NCBI GenBank assembly: GCA_910586715.1
Contig: CAJUJG010000046.1
Span: 2,178-29,372, forward strand
Reading direction: 5' to 3'
DNA from: an uncultured Lachnospiraceae bacterium
GTDB lineage: Bacteria > Bacillota > Clostridia > Lachnospirales > Lachnospiraceae
Length of the DNA stretch: 27,195 nucleotides
The position numbers and the translations under genes are program-made. The notes beneath the pieces were generated by a model. That model was not told the DNA's origin. It saw only the letters and a program-made list of their open reading frames with translations, and did not search any database. Of the stretch, positions 15,465-22,788 are shown one piece after another (position 1 is the first letter of the stretch; every line of letters starts with the position of its first letter).

Positions 15465-17705
15465 TTATACCTTAATTTTTGTCCCTTTTCCATCTCTTTT
15501 TCCGAGTTTTATTTTATTTACCTCTATTTTTTTATCATGGTACATCAATTCCTGCGCTTCCTCCGATAACGGGCAACAGTAAACCTGTTCAACATAGTCT
15601 GTTGTGCCAAGCCTCATTCCGCGTACGCCAACAGCCGTTTTTTTCAGCTCGGAAATTTCGTCGGCATCAATTCGCAGAAAATACCCCCCTGCACTCTGAA
15701 AAACAACATGCTGATGTTCATTTATAATGGAAACGCAAACAACCTCGTCCCCTTCATTCAGCTTTGTCGCTGCCACCGTACGTTTCGTAACGTCAAACTC
15801 TCCTCCGCTTACCAGTTTGCACATTGCCTGCTTTGTCACAAACAAAAGTCGGTACAAATTCAAATCGGACTGGCTTGCAACAAGCAGCGCTGTCTCTCCA
15901 GCAGAGTTATAATTGCTGATATTGTCAATCGGCAGACCCTTGTCCCGGAATTTTCCAAACGGCACGTCCGCCGCCTTTACGGTATGCAGCTGACCGGTAT
16001 TGGTAAAAACGCAAATTTTTCCGGTATTTTTGCACCGCACAAGGTACTTAAATTCCGCCTGTGCAGCTTCCTTATTCCGCTCATACGTAGAAACATCTAT
16101 CGTCTTGCAGTACCCGAATTTGTCCATCAGGAAGACTATTTCCATCTCCTCCTGTTTTGTCTCCTCATAGACAGCCTCCTCGGCATTTTCGATACGTGTT
16201 CTGCGCTTTTTTGCATACTCCTTTTTAATCGTATCCAAGTCTTGAATGATCACTTGCGCCATCGCGTCACGCCGTTCCAAAATATCTTCATATTTATAAA
16301 TATTGGCGTTTGTTTCGGCATTTTCTTTCATTAACGCCTCAATTTCCAAACCAATCAGCTTGTACAAACGCATATCAAGAATAGCATTTGCCTGACGCTC
16401 TGTAAAATTCAGCTGCTGCGCCATAACAGACGAACTCTTGGAACGGAACTTGATACCATCCGTAACACCATTTGTCAGACAGTTCTTCACCATAGCTCTG
16501 TCCTTGGAACCGCGCAGGATTTCGATAATCAAATCAATAATATTGCAGGCACGGATTAATCCTTCCTGAATCTCGCGTTTTTCAAGCTCTTTATTTAAAA
16601 GCGTCGTGTACTTTCTCGTGGCAATCTCATATTGAAACGCCACATTCCTCGCAATAATGTCCCTTAACCCCATTGTCTCAGGTCTGCCGTCCGCAATTGC
16701 AATCATATTGACACCGAAAGTATCCTCAAGACGCGTCTTTTTGTACAGTAAATTCTTAAAGTTATCAATATCCGTATCTTTTTTCAGCTCTATGACAATG
16801 CGGATGCCTTCTTTGGAGGACTGATTGGAAATGTCAAGAATTTCCGGCGCTTTTTTCTGCTCGTAAATCGCCGCCACATCCTGTAAAAACTTCCCGATAT
16901 TGGCGCCAATCATAGTATAAGGAATTTCCGAAATGACAAGGTTTAACTTCCCGCCCTTTGTCTTTTCCACTTCCACCGTGCCTCTAAGCTTAATTTTCCC
17001 CATTCCGGTTTCATAAATCTGCCACAGCTCATCTTTGTTACAGACAATTCCGCCCGTTGGAAAATCCGGTCCCTTAATATACTTCATCAGCTCGCGCGTG
17101 GTAACAGCTTCATTCATCATATACGCCTTTGTCGCGTCAATGACTTCACCAAGATTGTGCGGCGGAATGCTGGTTGCCATACCTACGGCAATGCCCTCCG
17201 AACCGTTCACCAAAAGATTGGGAAAACGGCATGGCAAAACAGACGGCTCTTTCTCCGTCTCGTCAAAGTTCGGCACAAAATCGACCACGTCCTTATCAAG
17301 GTCCGCAAGCATTGCCTCCTGTGAAATTTTCTGCAGCCGTGCCTCCGTGTAACGCATTGCCGCTGCGCCGTCACCTTCGATATTTCCAAAGTTTCCGTGC
17401 CCGTCAATCAGCGGAATGCCTTTTTTAAAATCCTGCGTCAGCACGACAAGCGCTTCGTATATAGAGCTGTCCCCGTGCGGGTGGTATTTACCCATCGTAT
17501 CCCCGACAATACGCGCGCTCTTTCTATAAGGTCTGTCATAACGGATGCCAAGCTCGTGCATATCGTACAACGTACGCCGCTGCACCGGTTTTAAACCGTC
17601 GCGTACATCCGGCAGCGCCCTTGCAATAATGACACTCATCGCATAGTTGATAAACGATTTCTGCATGGTCTCGGAATATTCCGTTTTTATAATTTTTTCT
17701 TCCAT
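15465..17705 (-). CDS. parC: Type IIA topoisomerase subunit A, topoisomerase IV-like
   Basis: 746 residues from the ATG at 17705; homology starts there (EEKIIKTEYSETMQKSFINYAM) although a frame opens 36 codons earlier. The DNA-cleaving tyrosine is Tyr119 in AAMRYTEAR. The quinolone-target loop reads HPHGDSSIYE, with Ser80 and Glu84 at the same numbers as in E. coli ParC. The C-terminal ~230 residues form a reduced beta-pinwheel with no GyrA box (QRRGGKG-like), which favours topoisomerase IV (decatenation) over gyrase. It pairs with the parE-like gene upstream; the two are separated by a 151-bp structured spacer. Some clostridial relatives are labelled GyrA, so the symbol is likely rather than certain. 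Confidence 0.88.
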   Translation of the reverse strand: MEEKIIKTEYSETMQKSFINYAMSVIIARALPDVRDGLKPVQRRTLYDMHELGIRYDRPYRKSARIVGDTMGKYHPHGDSSIYEALVVLTQDFKKGIPLIDGHGNFGNIEGDGAAAMRYTEARLQKISQEAMLADLDKDVVDFVPNFDETEKEPSVLPCRFPNLLVNGSEGIAVGMATSIPPHNLGEVIDATKAYMMNEAVTTRELMKYIKGPDFPTGGIVCNKDELWQIYETGMGKIKLRGTVEVEKTKGGKLNLVISEIPYTMIGANIGKFLQDVAAIYEQKKAPEILDISNQSSKEGIRIVIELKKDTDIDNFKNLLYKKTRLEDTFGVNMIAIADGRPETMGLRDIIARNVAFQYEIATRKYTTLLNKELEKREIQEGLIRACNIIDLIIEILRGSKDRAMVKNCLTNGVTDGIKFRSKSSSVMAQQLNFTERQANAILDMRLYKLIGLEIEALMKENAETNANIYKYEDILERRDAMAQVIIQDLDTIKKEYAKKRRTRIENAEEAVYEETKQEEMEIVFLMDKFGYCKTIDVSTYERNKEAAQAEFKYLVRCKNTGKICVFTNTGQLHTVKAADVPFGKFRDKGLPIDNISNYNSAGETALLVASQSDLNLYRLLFVTKQAMCKLVSGGEFDVTKRTVAATKLNEGDEVVCVSIINEHQHVVFQSAGGYFLRIDADEISELKKTAVGVRGMRLGTTDYVEQVYCCPLSEEAQELMYHDKKIEVNKIKLGKRDGKGTKIKV

Positions 17706-17736
17706 TCCAATAACAACTGCCTTTCCATATTTTATG

Positions 17737-17856
17737 GGAAACGCTGATAAAAGCGTTTCCTGCACCGGATTTGCGCTGCAAAGCAGCATTTTCCTCTGCA
17801 AATCCGTGTGCATCCGCCGGAGGCTCTAAGGAAGCGATGATTAAATCAACGCTTTC
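17737..17856. repeat. Three-hairpin element filling the parE-parC spacer
   Basis: Hairpin 1: GGAAACGCT (17737-17745) pairs with AGCGTTTCC (17752-17760). Hairpin 2: 17761-17774 pairs with 17798-17812 (14 bp with one bulge) and carries an inner GCTGC-AAA-GCAGC hairpin (17775-17787). Hairpin 3 spans 17830-17856, with two mismatches, and abuts the parE stop codon. Hairpins 1 and 3 look related (both begin GGAARCGMTGAT). The layout resembles a REP/MITE-type repeat or an operon-internal RNA element. Confidence 0.65.
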
Positions 17857-19785
17857 TTAAATATCAAGCTCCGCGTCGGTCGCATACTCGTAAATAAATT
17901 TTCTTCTTGGCGGAACATCAGTTCCCATCAACATCTCCGTCACTTCCGACGCCATGCGTGCGTCCTCAATCTCGATTTGCTTCAAAATCCGCGTCTCAGG
18001 ATTCAGCGTCGTCTCCCAAAGCTGTTCGGCATCCATTTCTCCAAGTCCCTTGTACCGCTGTAAAGTAAACGGTCCTTTATGGCGTTTGCGGTACTTATCA
18101 AGCGCCTCGTTGTCGTATAAATATTCTTCTTTTCCCTTTGCGGGCATTGCCTTATACAGGGGCGGCATTGCAATATAAACATGCCCCTCATAAATCAGCT
18201 CCGGCATAAAGCGGTAAAACAGCGTCAAAAGCAGATTGCTGATATGCTCGCCGTCAACGTCGGCATCCGCCATAATCACGATTTTATCATACCGCAGCTT
18301 CGCAATGTCAAAATCGTTCCCATACCCTTCCGAAAAACCACAGCCAAACGCGTTAATCATCGACTTAATTTCTGCGTTTGCAAGCACCTTGTCAATGCTT
18401 GCCTTCTCCACATTTAAAATCTTTCCACGGATTGGCAAAATCGCCTGATACATACGGTTTCTTGCCGTCTTTGCACTTCCTCCCGCAGAATCTCCCTCCA
18501 CGATAAAAATCTCACACTTACTGCTGTCCTTCGACTCGCAGTTTGCAAGCTTTCCGTTGGAATCAAATGAAAACTTCTGCTTTGTAAGCATGTTTGTCTT
18601 TGCGCGCTCTTCTGTTTTCCTGATTTTTGCGGCTTTTTCCGCACAGGAAATCACATTTTTTAAAACCTCGACATTGCGGTCAAAGTAGCGCGAAACCTCA
18701 TCGCCCGTCACCTTGCTGACCGCCTTCGACGCATCCTGATTATCCAGTTTTGTCTTTGTCTGTCCCTCAAAACGCGGCTCAGGGTGCTTGATGGACACAA
18801 TCGCCGTCATGCCGTTTCGGACATCTGCGCCTGTAAAGTTCACATCCTTTTCCTTCAGGATATTCAGCTCGCGGGCATAATTATTGATAATCGTAGTAAA
18901 CATGGTTTTAAAGCCCGTCAGATGCGTTCCGCCCTCCGCGTTATAGATGTTATTACAAAAACCAAGCACATTTTCGTGGAATTCATTGATATACTGAAAC
19001 GCGCATTCCACCGTTATATTGTCACTCTCTCCCGTAAAATAAATAATGTCGTGAAGCGCCTCTTTATTTTTGTTTAAATCCTTGATATAACCGACAATCC
19101 CTTCCGGTTCCGTATAAACAATTTTTTCGGGTGAACTGCTTCGTCTGTCCTCAAAAATAATCGTAAGCTTTGGGTTTAAGTAAGCCGTTTCATGCAGCCT
19201 GCTTTTTACATCTTCCGCTTTAAAACGCGTTTTGTCAAAAATCTGCGGGTCCGGCGTAAAGTTTATGGTTGTACCGGTTTCTTTCGTCTTTCCGATAACA
19301 GGAAGCAGACCGTCAACAAGCTCCACCACGGGATTTCCGTACGCATACTTGTCCTGATGAATCAGCCCGCCACTCTTGACCGTTACAGTCAATTGTGTGG
19401 ACAGCGCATTCACCACCGAGGAACCCACGCCATGCAGTCCGCCGCTTGTCTTATATGCACTGTTGTCAAACTTTCCTCCCGCGTGAAGTGTCGTAAATAC
19501 CACCCGCTCCGCACTCACACCCTTTTGGTGCATACCGACGGGAATGCCGCGCCCGTTATCCGCAACCGTCGCTGAGCCGTCCGCCTCAAGCGTCACACGG
19601 ATTTCACTGCACTCTCCAGCAAGATGTTCATCCACCGAATTGTCTACGATTTCATATATTAAATGATTTAAGCCTTTCGTGGAAACACTTCCGATATACA
19701 TTCCGGGACGTTTCCTGACTGCCTCAAGCCCCTCTAAAACGGTAATGCTTGACGCATCATATGTCGTATTGCCTGTTTTTGCCAT
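17857..19785 (-). CDS. parE: Type IIA topoisomerase subunit B (ATPase), topoisomerase IV-like
   Basis: 642 residues from the ATG at 19785 (MAKTGNTTYDASS). A second ATG four codons earlier is possible, but AAAGG lies only one base before it. The GHKL ATPase domain shows EIVDNSVDE, DNGRGIP (77-83) and GGLHGVGSSVVNALS (115-129). The TOPRIM domain shows VEGDSAGGSA and DADVDGEHI, the latter with Glu where Ala or Ser is usual. The C-terminal RRKFIYEYATDAELDI closes the family. It is first in a run with parC, rsmD, coaD and a coiled-coil gene, behind its own promoter. Confidence 0.9.
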   Translation of the reverse strand: MAKTGNTTYDASSITVLEGLEAVRKRPGMYIGSVSTKGLNHLIYEIVDNSVDEHLAGECSEIRVTLEADGSATVADNGRGIPVGMHQKGVSAERVVFTTLHAGGKFDNSAYKTSGGLHGVGSSVVNALSTQLTVTVKSGGLIHQDKYAYGNPVVELVDGLLPVIGKTKETGTTINFTPDPQIFDKTRFKAEDVKSRLHETAYLNPKLTIIFEDRRSSSPEKIVYTEPEGIVGYIKDLNKNKEALHDIIYFTGESDNITVECAFQYINEFHENVLGFCNNIYNAEGGTHLTGFKTMFTTIINNYARELNILKEKDVNFTGADVRNGMTAIVSIKHPEPRFEGQTKTKLDNQDASKAVSKVTGDEVSRYFDRNVEVLKNVISCAEKAAKIRKTEERAKTNMLTKQKFSFDSNGKLANCESKDSSKCEIFIVEGDSAGGSAKTARNRMYQAILPIRGKILNVEKASIDKVLANAEIKSMINAFGCGFSEGYGNDFDIAKLRYDKIVIMADADVDGEHISNLLLTLFYRFMPELIYEGHVYIAMPPLYKAMPAKGKEEYLYDNEALDKYRKRHKGPFTLQRYKGLGEMDAEQLWETTLNPETRILKQIEIEDARMASEVTEMLMGTDVPPRRKFIYEYATDAELDI

Positions 19786-19874
19786 TATAGGAACCATGCC
19801 TTTCTAAAATCAGAGTTCTAACGCTGCCGCACATGTTGTTTCGTCGTTTTAACGGCAACGTTTTACCTTATTGT

Positions 19875-19902
19875 AGTATATCACAACTTTCCAACTTTGC
19901 AA
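19875..19902 (-). promoter_or_regulatory. Promoter of the parE operon
   Basis: On the minus strand: TTGCAA (19897-19902), 16-bp spacer, TATACT (19875-19880). Predicted start near 19868, about 83 nt before the parE ATG. It is the only good sigma-A match on this strand in the parE-pta divergent region. Confidence 0.65.
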
Positions 19903-19982
19903 CTGTTTTTGCGTTTTTTTCGAATATATGTTTTTGTTGGTTTTACATAAAAATTTTCTATGCATTTTTTTCAATGCAACCA

Positions 19983-20010
19983 TTGCAAATGTAAAAAATA
20001 TGTATACAAT
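19983..20010 (+). promoter_or_regulatory. Promoter of pta
   Basis: TTGCAA (19983-19988), 16-bp spacer, TACAAT (20005-20010) in an AT-rich stretch. Predicted start near 20017, leaving a ~76-nt leader that contains the cre-like site. The 307-bp interval 19786-20092 otherwise holds only the divergent parE promoter and no gene. Confidence 0.6.
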
Positions 20011-20048
20011 AGTAATTAGAACGCGGCGCACACCGCAAAACACAACGG

Positions 20049-20062
20049 TGTAAGCGCTTTCA
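20049..20062 (+). promoter_or_regulatory. cre-like CcpA site in the pta leader
   Basis: TGTAAGCGCTTTCA matches the catabolite-responsive element consensus TGWAANCGNTNWCA at every position. It lies about 32 nt downstream of the predicted pta start site, where CcpA would be expected to block rather than activate. A 6-bp hairpin (ACACCG 20030-20035 with CGGTGT 20046-20051) overlaps its edge. Confidence 0.7.
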
Positions 20063-20092
20063 TAAATTTAACGAAAAGGAAGGATAAAAACT

Positions 20093-21085
20093 ATGGCTAT
20101 GTATGGATTTGGCCCGATGATCGACCAGTTAAAGAAGAACCCCAAAACAATTGTATTTACGGAAGGATGCGATCCCCGTATTCTTGAGGCTGCATCACGT
20201 CTTCTTGCCAGCAGCTTCCTTACGCCGATTCTTGTAGGAAATGAGGAAGAGGTTTTAAAAGCTGCCGAAGATGCCGGTTACAATATCAGAGGCGCCCAGA
20301 TTATTGACAGCAATCACTACGACCGTTTTGATGAGATGGTAGATAAATTCTGCGAACTCAGGGCAGGGAAAAAAGAAGGCACTCCCGAAAAAGCAAGAGA
20401 GATTCTGACACAGCCAAATTACTTCGGCACAATGCTTGTAGCAATGGGTGTAGCGGATGCACTTCTTGGCGGCGCTACATACTCTACCTCCGACACGGTT
20501 CGCCCTGCATTACAGCTCATCAAGACAAAACCCAACAACAGCATCGTTTCTTCCTGCTTTATCCTTGTTCGTCCCGGTGCAACCGGTGAAAACGAAGTGC
20601 TTGCAATGGGCGACTGCGCGATTAACATTGCTCCTTCCGAGGACGAGCTTGTTGAAATCTGCGGCGAGACAATTGAGTGCGCTAAGATTTTCGGTATTGA
20701 CCCGAAAGTCGCTTTCCTAAGCTACTCTACGCTTGGTTCCGGAAAAGGCGATTCCGTTGAAAAAATGCGCAATGCCGCAGCCAAAGCGAAAGCGGAATTC
20801 CCTGACACGCCAATCGAAGGTGAACTTCAGTTCGACGCCGCTGTTTCTCCGCGTGTGGCACGTACAAAATGTCCCGACTCTAAGGTTGCGGGACATGCCA
20901 ATACATTCATCTTCCCGGATATTAACTCAGGCAATATGGGTTACAAGATTGCACAAAGAATGGGTAACTTCGAAGCATATGGTCCGATCCTTCTTGGCTT
21001 AAATGCACCGATTAATGATCTTTCCCGCGGATGTAACGCGATTGAGGTTTACTCAATGGCGATTATTACAGCGGCCTTGGTGTAG
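20093..21085 (+). CDS. pta: Phosphate acetyltransferase
   Basis: 330 residues, the short class I Pta without the N-terminal regulatory domain. It interconverts acetyl-CoA and phosphate with acetyl phosphate and CoA, feeding ATP formation by acetate kinase. Family signatures are GTMLVAMGVADALLGGATYSTSDTVRPALQ near 112-140, then STLGSGKGDSVEKM and the C-terminal GLNAPINDLSRGC. GGAAGG lies 9 nt before the ATG. It stands alone: a terminator follows 26 bp after its stop and ackA, the usual partner, is absent. A cre-like box in its leader suggests carbon control. Confidence 0.96.
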   Translation: MAMYGFGPMIDQLKKNPKTIVFTEGCDPRILEAASRLLASSFLTPILVGNEEEVLKAAEDAGYNIRGAQIIDSNHYDRFDEMVDKFCELRAGKKEGTPEKAREILTQPNYFGTMLVAMGVADALLGGATYSTSDTVRPALQLIKTKPNNSIVSSCFILVRPGATGENEVLAMGDCAINIAPSEDELVEICGETIECAKIFGIDPKVAFLSYSTLGSGKGDSVEKMRNAAAKAKAEFPDTPIEGELQFDAAVSPRVARTKCPDSKVAGHANTFIFPDINSGNMGYKIAQRMGNFEAYGPILLGLNAPINDLSRGCNAIEVYSMAIITAALV

Positions 21086-21111
21086 ATTTGAAATAGAATG
21101 ATTTAATGATA

Positions 21112-21158
21112 AAAAAGATAACTTACTGATTTGTAAAGAGTCGGTAAGTTATCTTTTT
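21112..21158 (+). terminator. Rho-independent terminator of pta
   Basis: GATAACTTAC (21117-21126) pairs with GTAAGTTATC (21144-21153), extended by A5/T5 flanks to a 15-bp stem, followed by TTTTTCATTT. The A-tract on the other side means it could also act on minus-strand transcripts. Confidence 0.9.
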
Positions 21159-21220
21159 CATTTCCTGTTATCTCATTTTACTTATATGCCGCAAGTTCTT
21201 CCTATGCCGGCTGCAAATCC

Positions 21221-21255
21221 AAAAAAGGTCTGATTCCCTCAAAATCAAACCTTTT
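21221..21255 (-). terminator. Probable terminator of the degV-side minus-strand unit
   Basis: On the minus strand, 21255-21243 pairs with 21235-21223 (12 of 13 bp), loop of 7 nt, ending in ACCTTTTTT. It sits just beyond the duplicated degV tail, where the original degV terminator would be expected. Together with the pta terminator it closes the convergent gap. The remaining DNA at 21159-21220 shows no gene. Confidence 0.6.
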
Positions 21256-21266
21256 CCCAAAACCTC

Positions 21267-21389
21267 TCAAATCAACTTCTTCGTACAGGCAATCGCAAGC
21301 GCAAAAGCATATCTCACAGCACCAAAACAGACTCCGGCAAAAGCTGTAAAGCCGAAAATCCATCCAGTCTTGCAAACTATTCTTTTATT
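21267..21389 (-). pseudogene. Hydrophobic frame fused to a copy of the degV C-terminus (remnant)
   Basis: A 40-codon open stretch between stops. It reads a hydrophobic segment (KTGWIFGFTAFAGVCFGAV) followed by ALAIACTKKLI and TGA, the last 11 residues being identical to the end of DegV at the protein and DNA level. The frame overlaps the end of the 63-codon gene by 13 bp, but has no ATG, GTG or TTG start before a late GTG and no ribosome site. It could be a small membrane-protein gene whose end was replaced at an insertion junction. Function not recognised. Confidence 0.45.
21269..21302. repeat. 34-bp direct repeat, copy 1 (duplicate of degV 3' end)
   Basis: Identical over 34 bp to 21831-21864, with abrupt loss of identity on both sides. 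The other copy is the functional 3' end of degV. Spacing between copies is 562 bp. The arrangement is like attL/attR around DNA that entered the 3' end of a gene. Confidence 0.85.
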
Positions 21390-21568
21390 TCATCAATGTC
21401 TGTAAGATTTACGCCTAAAACATTCAGTAAAGCTTTTAAAGAAATATATTTCTTTTTCAATTCGGCATAAGTCTCAGTAGCGTTTTCTTTTTTCGCAATT
21501 GTCATATATCGCTGTATTTCCCTGAAATCGTCTATCGTAGTTTTCGCAATTTCAGCATTGTTCGGCAT
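21377..21568 (-). CDS. Small conserved-looking protein, 63 residues, unknown
   Basis: Function not recognised. The protein is charged and helical (DDFREIQRYMTIAKKEN, AELKKKYISLKALLNVLGVN) with no membrane segment or cysteine. It has an excellent ribosome site (GGAGGTGAT, 6 nt before the ATG) and its own promoter with an inverted repeat over the -10, so it is very likely a real, regulated gene. It lies between the two 34-bp copies of the degV tail, which suggests it came with an insertion. A small regulator, antitoxin-like or phage-derived protein are all possible, but nothing in the sequence decides among them. Confidence 0.75.
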   Translation of the reverse strand: MPNNAEIAKTTIDDFREIQRYMTIAKKENATETYAELKKKYISLKALLNVLGVNLTDIDEIKE

Positions 21569-21599
21569 AAAATCACCTCCGGTTAAAGAAAATCAATTG

Positions 21600-21624
21600 T
21601 TATGTTATGATTAGTATAACATAA
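21600..21624. promoter_or_regulatory. Palindromic operator over the promoter of the 63-codon gene
   Basis: TTATGTTA (21600-21607) and TAACATAA (21617-21624) form a perfect 8-bp inverted repeat with a 9-bp spacer. The right arm and spacer overlap the -10 box, so a protein bound here should block RNA polymerase. The binder is unknown. Confidence 0.65.
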
Positions 21625-21641
21625 TCCGAGGGGAAAGTCTA
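21613..21641 (-). promoter_or_regulatory. Promoter of the 63-codon gene
   Basis: On the minus strand: TAGACT (21636-21641), 17-bp spacer, TATACT (21613-21618). Predicted start near 21606, about 38 nt before the ATG. Confidence 0.7.
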
Positions 21642-21682
21642 TCCGTTTTGACCGCATAATTAACCTTCCATCAAAGCAACGT

Positions 21683-21828
21683 TACTGTTCACTCCGTTCC
21701 AGTAACGAGTAAAAATCCATGCAAAAATTGCAAAACAAACAAGTTCGTTGCGCAAATGGATTTTTACTTGCTGCATGTACGTTTTCGTACGGACTTAGCA
21801 GTCAATGCTATGTCCTGTGTGAACAGTA
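21683..21828. repeat. 146-bp inverted-repeat element abutting the degV stop codon
   Basis: Terminal arms TACTGTTCAC (21683-21692) and GTGAACAGTA (21819-21828) are perfect 10-bp inverted repeats. Inside are GTTACTG/CAGTAAC (21681-21687 and 21700-21706), a perfect 13-bp pair at 21708-21720 and 21756-21768, GTACG-TTTT-CGTAC (21777-21790) and an imperfect hairpin around 21791-21815. No coding frame of note. It looks like a MITE or a folded RNA. The right arm ends one base before the degV stop codon. Confidence 0.7.
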
Positions 21829-22695
21829 TTAAATCAACTTCTTCGTACAGGCAATCGCAAGCGCTCCTGGGCCGATATGACACGAAACACTAAGCGATAA
21901 GTGGTCAACATAAATTGGATACCCCGGAAACTGTGCCGCAAGCTCTTCCTTTAATAACCCTGCCGCCTCCTCATTCTCTGTATGCGCAATCTGTAAATAA
22001 ATCGGATTGTCCTCTGAAACGCCGCCAAACCGTTTCTCAATATCATTCTTAATTGCCGTCATCATAATGGACTTCGCCTGATTGACCGTCCGCGCTTTTG
22101 CAAATGCGTCAAGCTTCTCTCCCTGTATCTGCAGCACGGGCTTTAATTTAAGCAGCGTTCCAAGCGCTGCCGCTGCCGGGGTAATTCTGCCGCCCTTTTT
22201 CAGATAATGCAGCGTGTCAATCATAATATAAATACTCGAATTAAATTTGTCCGCTTCAAGCAGTTCCTTAATCTCGCTTCCGCTCTTTCCTGCCTTCACA
22301 AGCGCAAGCGCATCCAACGCTGACTGCCGCTGTGTCACGGAAATGCGCTGATTGTTCACCACATGCACTTTGCCCTCGTAATCCTGCGCCAGCATCTGTG
22401 CCGTCTGACATGAACCGCTCAGCCCGCTCGACATCGGAATATGCACAATCTCGTCATTCTCCTTTAAAAGCGTGTCCCACAACGCCAAAATAGCTTCCGG
22501 TGAAGGTTGTGAAGTTGAAATATCGGCGTTTGACGCAAGTTTTTCGTAAAACTCCCGCCGGCTCAATGTAATTTCCTCAAAATATGTTTCCCCGTCAATC
22601 ATAAACGGCATCGGAATTACGCTGATGCCAAGCTCTAACGCCTGTGCCTGCGTAATACCACTGTTGCTGTCCGTAACTACTGCAATCTTTGACAT
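21829..22695 (-). CDS. DegV-family fatty-acid-binding protein (FakB type)
   Basis: 288 residues, full family length. DegV/FakB proteins bind a fatty acid and present it to the kinase FakA, giving acyl phosphate for phospholipid synthesis. Motifs: VVTDSNSGI at the N-terminus, TSQPSP (61-66) and IPMSSGLSGS (86-95), which line the lipid/phosphate site, and GPGALAIA near the end. GGAGG lies 8 nt before the ATG. The fakA-type gene is two genes upstream on the same strand with recG between, which supports the FakB assignment. The last 34 bp are duplicated at 21269-21302. Confidence 0.92.
   Translation of the reverse strand: MSKIAVVTDSNSGITQAQALELGISVIPMPFMIDGETYFEEITLSRREFYEKLASNADISTSQPSPEAILALWDTLLKENDEIVHIPMSSGLSGSCQTAQMLAQDYEGKVHVVNNQRISVTQRQSALDALALVKAGKSGSEIKELLEADKFNSSIYIMIDTLHYLKKGGRITPAAAALGTLLKLKPVLQIQGEKLDAFAKARTVNQAKSIMMTAIKNDIEKRFGGVSEDNPIYLQIAHTENEEAAGLLKEELAAQFPGYPIYVDHLSLSVSCHIGPGALAIACTKKLI
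21831..21864. repeat. 34-bp direct repeat, copy 2 (within degV)
   Basis: The functional degV 3' end, from the last base of the stop codon through the ALAIACTKKLI codons. Exact match to 21269-21302. Confidence 0.85.
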
Positions 22696-22788
22696 GTGTC
22701 AATCCTCCGTTCTGCCAACACCTTAATTTATGGGTTGACATAAATTTGCCATATAGAAAATTCCTAATATATGTTATTATTTTTATAA

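Noticed and set aside
15708..16334. 208-codon plus-strand frame inside parC
   Set aside because: Antisense shadow of the ParC C-terminal domain.
21187..21203. 17-bp near match (16/17) to degV 21934-21950 as a second degV fragment
   Set aside because: Order relative to the 34-bp copy is reversed from that in degV and the match does not extend, so it is probably chance around common EELAA codons.
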